A stretch of DNA of 64,000 nt from Neelides folsomi (lineage: Eukaryota > Arthropoda > Collembola > Neelipleona > Neelidae): assembly GCA_034687125.1 (NCBI GenBank), contig JAQGBZ010000045.1:62001-126000 (forward strand). Reading direction: 5' to 3'. Of the stretch, positions 54,315 to 64,000 are shown one piece after another; position 1 is the first letter of the stretch; each line of letters opens with the position of its first letter. The notes beneath the pieces are model-generated. The model did not search any database, had not been told where the DNA came from, and saw only the letters and a list, made by a program, of their open reading frames with translations. The translations under genes and the position numbers were made by a program.

Positions 54315-55263
54315 GGTTTTTAGCAGTTTGGGATGATATTATTGTATTAATCCTTACATTAACATAAGAGTATTTATAAGGATTTATATTATTTTGCGTG
54401 CAAATTATAAATAATAAAGATACTATGAACTTAAGGTTAGATAGTTAACATTATTTGTCTGCTCGCGGTATCAGACATGAATTAAAAATAAGTTGGTGAA
54501 AACAAATTGTACTAAAATACAATTGTGTAAATACTTTCGTGTATAACATACAAAAACATATTATGTATGGCAATTAAGTAAATAAGTATTTAAGTAACTC
54601 CTTTTAAAGTAACTAAAATGTTAATTTAATTTCTGCTCATAATGAACATATTCACAAGTTGTATACTTAAGGTTTGTAAATTAATCTTAAATAAAGTTTA
54701 ATGAATGCCTGAGTGAGTGAGTGAGTAAAAGAGTAAAAATGTAAGCAATTAAAAGTGAATCCCTTTACTTTAAGCTACATTTACCCTAAATTGACATTTT
54801 GTGTTACTTTTGTGAACTTTTTGTTTTGTTGTTGGTAGCGAAATTTGTGATGGGATTTTGTAAGTTAATCCGAATATTTAATTTCCCTGAATCGTCTAAT
54901 GAGTTGGGAAGTTGAGGTAATTACCAATCTCAAGTTTCTCTTCATTACAATATTTCATATGTTTTGTTGAGCAAAAAGTGTTTCATTAATGTAGGGGGAA
55001 GAAACATTTTCTTTACAGCTTCCCGATCTTGTAAGATGTGAAGAGATTTCCATAGCTTTTTCCATCTTGCTTTAAGAGGATTGAATGAATTGAAGAGAAA
55101 GTCTCCTTAAACATTGCCGTTTTATCCTTAATGGATTTTCATATGTTCTGGTATAAAATACGCGTCCGCAGAGCTGAAATGATACGCTAATGGGTTTCTG
55201 TTTCTTCTTTAAAACTTGCCCTGTTATAACACTATACATCTTCCTTTAATCTTTTCCTCTCGT

Positions 55264-55303
55264 ACATAAGTACATACATACTACATACATACATAAGTAC
55301 ATT
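55264..55303. repeat. TACA-type simple repeat
   Basis: A run of imperfect TACATACATAAG units, mostly TACA tetramers, spans about 40 bases. Confidence 0.6.
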
Positions 55304-58300
55304 AGGTACAGGATCTAATACTTTTCTCAACATATCATCTCATGCAGTTGTTGTCAAATTGAGGGCGTTATATCGTCCATTCCCGGCCTATCTGCATAAA
55401 ATTATATGGAGAGTTGGAGGAAAGAGAGGATAAAGCAGGGGAAAGTGTTCTAACATGGGAATTCTCCTCTGTGACTTGGAGGTTGGTGGAAGAGGAAAGT
55501 GAAGTTGATGTCTCTCGAAGGGAAACCACGAACTCTTCCGAGTTAAAACCATCTGGTTGGCATTCACAATATCCAAATATTCAATAGAAGGCCGCCCTTT
55601 TAATTTTCAACTTTTCTCTCAATCTCTCCTTGAAGAATATTTGGAAAGAAAAGTAAATCAATATTATCTGGAAAAGGAAAATTTTTTTATTAACGGTCTA
55701 CAAAGAACAATATGCAGAGAATCCATATGCAATTCGGTTCTTTCAATATAATATATTTTACTTTTATAATATATTGCTCCACTCCTCGGCTTTGTGTTGG
55801 AGCTCCCAGGACCAAACTGAGCGGCTGATCATTCATCTTGGACCGGCTTTTGTCTTAGTGGTTATATCTTCCATATTACAACATATGTAGAAGAGCGTAG
55901 TGGAGGAAGATTGATAAAGATCAGAGATCTGTTCCAAATTGTTCCATTCTTCATCTACTCTCTTTTTCTTTCGGATTAGTTCAATACATAAGTTCATACA
56001 ATACATCACAATACATATGTATATTTTGACCTATTTGTTTATACATTTAACATATTTGGACATTACTATCTGGATATATCAAATACCATCTGGTATTCAA
56101 ATACACTTATATTTGGAAAACGATTCTCTTATAAATATATTTAAGATCTACACTACAGTGTAAAGTATGGTCTTATAAATATATAATATTGTCTTCTTAT
56201 ATAAAAATATTTTGTCATTTCCTCAGGTTTAACATTGGAAGAATTTAAAGTTCAATTTGAGTTCTGTCCCAAAATGTAAGAATTGTGAATTGATCGTTTT
56301 TGATATTTGTGTATTGGGTCGTGAGATGGGAATTAGGAGAAGTCTATTCCTACCTTCCAAATTTTCCCTTTGTGACCCAACTCGGTTCATATGATTTTCA
56401 TTGCGGAACTCCATGTATTTTGAAGTAGGAAAAAAGTAAAAGTTTTCGGTTCAAAGTTCGTCTCGTGTTAAATTGGCGTGAAGAGTTTCTCTTCATATCT
56501 ATGTGAGAGAGTGCATGGAGTTTCCTCTTCTGTCACCGTGTCTTTGAAGAGAAACAATAAGAGAAAATTGTTTCAACTCCCCAACAAAACTCCACAGAGG
56601 CGGAAAGGGCCAATGTAAACTCGTGTGGTGCGGAGAGTTGATGATATATCACAATATGAACAATATCACATACCCTTTAGTCTTTTTATGTCTACTCTAA
56701 TAAGCTCAATATCTCTTCCGCTTCTTCCCCATCGCTTTCCAGACTACCAACTTCATTTGCTATCAATATCATCTTCAATGGATAGCATGTTACTTTTAAG
56801 GCAGATCAAACTTTTCCAAGGACATTGCCATATTAGTTACTGAATTAAAATAATGGAATCTCATTGACGTGTTTGCAATTTTCAATTAGGATAAATAAAT
56901 GTGCTAATAACAGATTAACAGTTGTAAAAAACTTAAAACTATAACTTTATAACATATTTACAAGTTATTAATATTTGGTCACTGGACGGGTTTTGACCTA
57001 ATTTTTTATTTTCAAATATTTATTATCATTGTATTTAAAAACTATTTTATTTGGCAGCAAATAACGGATGAATGGTATGCAAGGACTAAACTATAATATT
57101 ATTTAAATTTAAAATAATGTATACTTACTACTTACTTAAAAATGAATTAAGAATACAAATGAATGTTTATAAATTAGTAGCTAATTGTGAAGTATGGTGT
57201 GAAAGATGAAAGCAATATTTAAATTTTTAACTCACAAATCACTCGTGCTGGAATTCGTTGTACAAAATATAAATTGCATTTTATCATTAGAAATAAATTG
57301 AATTACAAATATTATACATTCCATATTGTTATGTTAAGTTGTGTTAAATGACTATTGTATTCAAGTTTATAAAAGTTAAACTGAAAGTGAATACACATAT
57401 TTCATATTAGTAATATTAATGTCAAGAATCAAACATGTAAGCTGACGCTGATATTTCAAATACTTCAAAATATGAACATGTTTAAGGAATATCGATGTAT
57501 AATTATGTTAGTAAATCTATAAAGGTATAATTGTCAATTAATGAAAAAACGATTTCAGCTAATTTTTTGATTCGTCTTCAGGAATATGAAAGCTCTACCA
57601 TTCCATTATACGTGGCAATAATTGGATATTTTTATGACCTTTATGGTAAATTTAAAGAAGGGTTTACTATAATATGAAGATAAGTACCATGTTATGAATA
57701 TGAGCTAATTATTTCCCTTTTACATAATTAAAGAGTGAAATTATGTGAAATGTATGCGTCAATATATCTGTTCAGATGGAGCATGATTTTCGATTAAATA
57801 TTTATTGTATTGTGAGTTTGTGAATATAAATGTGAATAATTAAGATGTGCGTCTATCTATTGTATGTATCATGAATTTCAAAAATAAATTTACGTATTAA
57901 ATATAAGATAAAGCTATAAAGATACTAAATATGAATGTATTGATAAGTAAACTTTGTTGGGAAAAGAATCATTTAGAAGTAATGTAAATCGTAACTTACT
58001 TATATTTAGAAAACAGGTAGAAAGAAATGATAAAGAAAAATGTAAGCCACATTAGATCATTTTTACATGTGTGATTAATGTTACATATTAACGATCCATC
58101 TATGAATAAATAAATACTTACAAATACATTTAAACACTGTTTAGAGATTAACTTTGTAGATTAACTTTGTCTATAAAAATACTATAAAGTGTCTAATGAA
58201 TTTAGGATATATTATTATTGCTAAAATGTGTAATATTAAGATGATTGTTAATTATATGTTACGTACCTACTATTTGAAATCGTAGAGGAGAAAGTTGAAT

Positions 58301-61300
58301 AAATACATTACAATTATTGTTAATTATTTCTTCTACGTTCTACCCGAAACCTTTCCCAAAACTAAGATTAAGAAATATTGAACATATTCAATTGAATCAT
58401 TCATTGGCTAAATTCAACTTTTTACCTAAAATTAAGTTTTACCAAGAAATATAATTTCATTTAAAAAATTTCAAAAATGCAATTACAATACAAGCTTAAA
58501 ATATTTCATAATTGATTTCATTTTATATACTTTTGTAAATAGGATATATTTATTTTACTTATATTATATTATAATATTTAATGATAAATTATGTGAACTG
58601 TGAAGGAATTTGCTGATGGTTGATAACTACTGATACTTAAACTTTGATATTTCCATCTTGGCCATTTTCTTATACCATTTAACATACTGTTTGCCCATGG
58701 ATGAAGCGGACGTGAAAAGGGAAGTTCTGTGTCTCTTTTCCTGAGTTGTGAGGAGTCTCTCATTAAGATAAGGGACGTAATTAATGGAGGGATGATTCAC
58801 AAAACTTTCACCCATCCCTCAACACGATTTATCTCTTCCTCTAATACAAATACATTATTTACTTCATACTAACAAACATTCTTCCTCACCGACACCTCAA
58901 CTTTTATAATATATCTTTCACCCAATTGGCAAAAAATCCCTAACTTATTATAAGGCAATATCCTTCGTTTACAAATATTAACTGAACCATAAGCATAGTT
59001 GTTAGGATTATACTCTGGAGTAAACATTATAAGTGTATCAAATGGTGTAATATTTTGTATGGGCAAGTAACTACATTGATATCTATAATATTTTGTATAT
59101 GGTATAGGTACTTCATATATTTTATTTGCATTAAGTATTTAGTTATATTATATGTATTATATTGCAGGTACATTGGTGTAATTTTCCATAAAGAAATCAT
59201 ATATGGCATCTGTCCTCTGGCCGCTGAATTTTGACCTAGAAGAAAAGTCGGAGAGGTTTGTTAGTCGCGATAAGGGTAAGCATTTAATAGTGATGTTGAG
59301 TATCAATCATGAATAAGCTTCCACGAGAGGATTACAACATCACCCACATTAGAAGGATGGAGATAAGGGAGAAATCAATAAACAATGACAAATCTCTCTC
59401 ACTTACTTATCCAACAAATACCTTTATTTTCCAACACTTCCTCATCAATCTCGGAAATCTCGAGTCTAATCACTCAAATAATCATCTATTTCTCTTCTTT
59501 GTATCAAAGGAGAACATCTTTATGACCCATTTATCAACTACAAAGTGATATTTCTCACTTGCATCCAAATCCTTGACAAAATTGTCACCGATTTGATATT
59601 TTATAAATATTTAAAATATTAAATAAAAACTAAATTAATAGTATTAGAATTTTGAGGTATCTCGTCCTAATGAATATAAAATTAATACTTTCCAAATCAT
59701 TTTGGAAAATTTGGTAGTTTTAGGAAAGGAAGACGCTCATTATTCAATGATGAAGAAAATTGCGTATTTGCATCGATACTCACCATTTTTTCCATTGATT
59801 GAATGACAGTAATGTCTTTTTTGCAAACCCCTTCCCTCTCCTCATTTATCAATTGAAAGTGGACAGGCCAACACGACAAATCTCTCCGCGAAAATCCGCC
59901 CCATTTAAATCCCCAAGATGAGATCATCTATTATCATTCAAACATTTTTTCACTCATTTTTCCAACTCCCTCACTGATAATTCATCTTTGTCGTTTGAAT
60001 GAAAATGAAGGGAGAGTTTGGCCAATTTTTGGTCTTCCCCTTGGAACTCTTTCCTTTTCAGTAAAATGATGATTGTGCGGGGAGCGGGTAAGAACCAGTC
60101 TGGGATTTCCAGAAGGAAAACCTTGAGGATTAAAATGGAAAGTGAGAGATGGTGTTGAGGAGTGGAACTTCATTTTTCTTACATCTAACTCTCTATGTAT
60201 TATATCCGGTTAAAGTGTTTTAGAGTGAGACGTATGGAAAGTAGTTTGAAATGCGATTAGGAGAGTCGAAGAGACTCCTTCAGGGATTCCAATCTCATCT
60301 ACGGTGCAAAAATGGACCGAACCTTTTCAAACACCTCTCAACTTCTCACTACACACAACAAACAAAATCCACTTACACACTCTTACAAACTTTTACCTGC
60401 TAAAATCAATGATGAATATTTTAAATCCACTTTGGTATTCTTAATTTAACTAAAATCTTTTTTTCCAGAAATCCAATTCTATCATATTATATCAAATACA
60501 GAACGTAGAATAGTTCAATAACATATAGAAAAGTAAAAGTTTCATTAACTTTCTCTTATTATAATTTCATCCTAAAAGTCCTTTACTTTTAACTTTATTA
60601 ATAATTAAATAAATTAAAAGGAAATATTAACATTAGTTAAATCAGCGCATCGCATCGGTGGATTTAAAGAAACCGAGGTTTTTCTCATGGCGCACTTTCA
60701 CCATCTATTGCACATTCCTACTGACCTTACTCAAATGCAATGCATTTTCGCTCGTGAACTTTTTACTTTATTTATTATTCAAATTTTAAGTGTTATTAAA
60801 TAGCGTTAATTAATTAGATAGACTTTTGCCAATATAGATTCATGTTGTACTTAAGTAAATACTCCTACCAGAGCAAATTGATAGGGAATTCAAATGGAAC
60901 GATATGTATGCACCAATTATACTAGCCATAAAATATGCGCGCGTCCACTACATTTCTTCCTGAAATATTTAATTAAAATTATGGAAATAAACTTTAATTA
61001 AATAGTCGTGATGTTGAAGTTAAAGATTTTATTCCAAGAGAAATGGAATAGGGTATTAAGGCAAAATTAATTTTAAATTAATTTCTCGTATTTATGCGTC
61101 GATGCATTTGATGAGATTTTAGCAAAATAAATAAAACTCGTATACTTTTATTCACTATGTATTTGGTTTAAAAAATAGGTAAATTAATACGCTTTCAACT
61201 CCCAAATGTAAATAATCAGAATTTCATCATTCAAGGTCAATTTTAATTTTGAACATTAGTTTCGCATAAAAATTATTTATGTTATAAATATAATCTCATT

Positions 61301-61818
61301 AATTTATATTCCTTTTCTATCTTTACTACCTTGTAAAATATTTTTAATAAACATACAGATAAATAACTTTATTCATAACCTAAATTTTAATCAATAGATC
61401 GAATCAAGGATAATAGAAGAGAGTTTTACTAATTTAACTAATGAAACTAATGATATTTAATCTAACAGTAATGACGACCTAGTTTAACTATTTTTATTAA
61501 TAATACAACAAGACGAGTAAAACGCTGAATGCATTTAACATTCAGGAGTAATTTGTAAGGATCGATTGAAATTCGTGTCGAACAGAGTCCGTTGGAGTTT
61601 GGAATTCAGAATTAAAATTAAAATAGGTTTTGAATTAGCATTGAGAAATTTACGAGGTGAAGGAATGTGTGCGATGAGGCAGCAAAGAAAAAGAGTTTTC
61701 CCGATCCGCTCCCTCTTACTCCCCCGCTCTTATCTGCATCTATAACACAGTCATATATAACTATTAACTATAAAAACACTTAAAACAATCATTAAAATAT
61801 CACATGGTATCACTATAT

Positions 61819-61838
61819 TGTGTGTGTGTGTGTGTGTG
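61819..61838. repeat. (TG)10 microsatellite
   Basis: Ten uninterrupted TG dinucleotides, followed by TA. Confidence 0.95.
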
Positions 61839-62729
61839 TAAAGTAAATCGGTATATCCAATTAAGTACTTTGCAAACATCATTTTATCCTATATTAAATC
61901 CCAATATCACTCTCATTTGTATCATCCAAATTGTATGGTTTTTCTCGGTTTTACTCTCAATGTCAGTTTTACTAATATTGGGTAATGTGGGGAGGTCGGA
62001 AAAAAGGAATTTGAGAGATGGAATAATAAATCCTTCTACTGTGAAATGTTTCCACTTCTCATTGCCTCGATGTTTTGAGAGAAGATACCATAAGGCTTAC
62101 ACACATTACTATCAGTACATACAGATAGTTGTATTAGGTATACTGTGAATACATGTGTGAGACATTTATGAAGATGAAGAAGGAGGGGCGTGTGGATTTG
62201 GCCAAAATTACCCTATTACTATTACACTCCGCCTAATTTATACAAGAGGGGAGAGAGAGGGAAAAAGACCATTCGCACCATATGACTCTTATTCTTAGCT
62301 TATTGAATCATCAAACACCGATGACAGAACCTCATCATCTTCAACATATACGCATTTCACTCAACCCAGGAATCTCTTCACCAATTTTCCTCACATCTGC
62401 AACTCCACGTGCTCAAAGTCTCATTATGTCATTAAGTTCGAACACTTCCCATAAAAGAACATTTTCTGGTTCCCACTTCCCAACAATCATTTTATGAGGA
62501 TTTGGGTCTACAAAGTTATAAGGTATAAAAGTCATTAAAAGTTATTAGTAGTGTATTAAATTCATTTTCCAATCGGGCACACATTATCGGTGAACATTCC
62601 AAAGTCTCTGGGATTTCGGAGAAATTTCATTACAGTTGGGGGGTGATTAAAGGGAAGTTTCTCGGGACTGGGGAGTCTGTGTTTGACAAGAATGGATGTT
62701 TATAACTAAGGTAGTACAGGGGTTCATAC

Positions 62730-63029
62730 GGGTTATTGTGAGAGTGACGGTGGAAGGTCGGATGAGATGTCCACCACACGCATAGACGCCCTCGTCACCC
62801 TCCCTCACGTTGAGAAGGAGAAGGACGGTGCGAGTGGAGAATCCCCACCGTTCCGTCTCTGTCGAAATCCCTCCGCGGGAAGAGAAGCGGATGGGGAGGC
62901 CATTCAGGAACCATGTCACATTATTCGGAGGGGACGTGGGAGAGTGGGAGACGAGACAAGTGAAGTTGGCCGTTTCGCCTTCTTTCACTTCAACGACAAG
63001 GGGACCGAGAACTTTGGCTTCGTTCATAC
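62730..63029 (-). CDS. Second dpr-family gene: Ig2 exon (partial gene)
   Basis: On the minus strand an exon runs from 63029 to 62730. It is preceded by TTTTTTAG and followed by GTATGA, with phase 1 at both ends and a length of exactly 300 nt. It encodes MNEAKVLGPLVVEVKEGETA, then NFTC, NNVTWFLNG, SSRGGISTETER and EGDEGVYACGG, ending in TVTLTIT. The Ig2 cysteines are at codons 24 and 84 after the two split bases and the core Trp at 39. SRGGISTETE corresponds to SPRGGISLETE in the first gene. Two sequons (N21-F-T and N36-V-T) are present. The strand after Cys (GGHLIRPSTVTLTI) is diverged from the usual PSNAxxxSVxVHV, so this is a fast-evolving Dpr paralog or a Dpr-like Ig protein. The other exons are outside the window or unrecognised. 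The Met at its start is internal, not a translation start. Confidence 0.82.
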
Positions 63030-64000
63030 CTAAAAAACAATTTTGCTCGTATTAATAAATACAGTATGTAACATTTTTATACATTTATATTTAAATATTT
63101 TTTTCTGATTTAATCCATGTATAAGATTTTTAAAGATTTTTTAATAGTTTGAATTTGCTTTTAATCACTAATAGATTAACATAATTCAAGGATGAACGGT
63201 TATGAATGAATGAAAAAGATAAAAGAAGTGGTAAATACAAATATTTACATAAAAAAAAGAAAATTGGAGGGTTAGATCGCATTTGACAACGGATTGAGGC
63301 CATTAGTTGACATTTCTCCAATTTGAATGAAATGGGATGAGGGTTCTGATATATATGAAAGTGTCCATTTTCTATTCCCATATTCATACGATGAATATCC
63401 GAGAGAGAGAAAAAAACAAGTTTGGAAATTGTTGGAGAGAAAGTGAAAAGTCGGGATTCATCCAACATGTCAATTTTGAAGATGAATTCAAAGTTGACAC
63501 AAGGAGGATCCATTTGAACATATGTGAAAGATGCATTGGAAATTGTGAAGAAGAAAATTTTTTTTATATGTTTATGGCCCACATCGTACAAGATATTCAT
63601 ATTTGAAAATCATCACAAAGGATTTCATACGTCATTTCAACTTTAATGGATATCCATTCATTTTTTACGTCGTCCTTATGATATCATAAGGATCGTCATA
63701 ATATCTCATATTGTGTACTTTTATGTGGGGCTCAAAAATATGGAAATATCATATTATTAGCTATATAAATATATAATAAATATTGTATTTAAGTAATATG
63801 AGAATTGACACTGTGTGTAAAGTGTTTATATCTGAAAACTTGATATGTCATAATGTCATTGAGGGGACACAAAGCGGAATATAATATTGGTGAATAAGAT
63901 TAGGAAATTTATAGTGAAATGATATGAAGTAAATAATGAAGTTATGAATGAAGTTAAAAGGGGAATGATGAATTGAAAGTGTCACGGGTTCAGGAGATAC
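63030..64000 (-). other. Intron of the second dpr-like gene (upstream side)
   Basis: This is the DNA before the acceptor of the minus-strand Ig2 exon, running off the window. No Ig1 exon was recognised in it. It contains a 20-bp perfect palindrome at 63673-63692. A minus-strand open frame at 63130-63600 (156 codons) is not recognisable and is probably chance. Confidence 0.6.
63673..63692. repeat. 20-bp perfect palindrome
   Basis: TCCTTATGATATCATAAGGA reads the same on both strands. It could be a dimeric transcription-factor site or form a small hairpin. No function can be assigned. Confidence 0.7.

Larger units (their letters stand above)
53918..62729. other. Region between the two dpr-like genes: 3'UTR and intergenic or intron
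   Basis: This stretch should contain the 3'UTR of the + strand gene and, on the minus strand, the unseen last exon and 3'UTR of the second gene. Possible poly(A) signals AATAAA occur at 54309, 54413 and 54690. It is very AT-rich, with a GAGT repeat near 54711-54726, a TACA-type repeat near 55264-55303 and a TG repeat at 61819-61838. A minus-strand exon with a GExPAAM motif was looked for by eye and not found. Open frames of up to 114 codons show no recognisable domain. Confidence 0.55.

Noticed and set aside
62647-62729. Continuation of the second Ig2 frame past 62730 to a stop
   Set aside because: A good GTATGA donor in the family's usual phase ends the exon at 62730. The downstream residues lack any Dpr tail or anchor features and are read-through into the intron.
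63130-63600. 156-codon open frame on the - strand, the longest single frame in the window
   Set aside because: No Ig or other motif was found, and it lies in the expected intron of the second dpr-like gene.

Overview
This window looks like arthropod genomic DNA. It is AT-rich, with long introns, short GC-richer exons and GT-AG splice sites. The only clearly recognisable coding sequence belongs to the Dpr (defective proboscis extension response) family of two-immunoglobulin neuronal receptors, which is characteristic of insects and other arthropods. No bacterial-style operons, rRNA or tRNA genes were seen. The species cannot be named from the sequence.

The main feature is one complete dpr-like gene on the + strand. 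It has five coding exons spread over about 50 kb: 4141-4207, 35840-35991, 48533-48743, 52323-52622 and 53808-53917. All four junctions have GT/AG borders and matching codon phase (1, 0, 1, 1). They join into an 840-nt reading frame encoding 279 residues: signal peptide, Ig1, Ig2 and a short hydrophobic tail that looks like a GPI-anchor signal. From memory, the Ig2 and tail motifs resemble Dpr8, Dpr9 and Dpr21 most. The introns are 31.6, 12.5, 3.6 and 1.2 kb.

A second dpr-family gene enters from the right on the - strand. Only its Ig2 exon (62730-63029) is recognised. It is exactly 300 nt with phase-1 borders on both sides, like the Ig2 exon of the first gene. Its Ig1 and signal exons should lie beyond 64000 and its last exon was not found, so the two paralogs are arranged tail to tail.

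The rest is mostly intron and intergenic DNA. Intron 3 holds a 689-bp non-autonomous hAT-type transposon with 19-bp terminal inverted repeats and a perfect 8-bp target duplication (51023-51727). Intron 2 holds a decayed Myb/SANT-like domain fragment on the - strand (42132-42485), probably left by a Harbinger-type DNA transposon or a domesticated relative. Intron 1 holds a possible alternative signal-peptide exon (28218-28284) with the same length and splice phase as exon 1. Small tandem repeats and palindromes are scattered through the window. The other open frames are not recognisable as genes.
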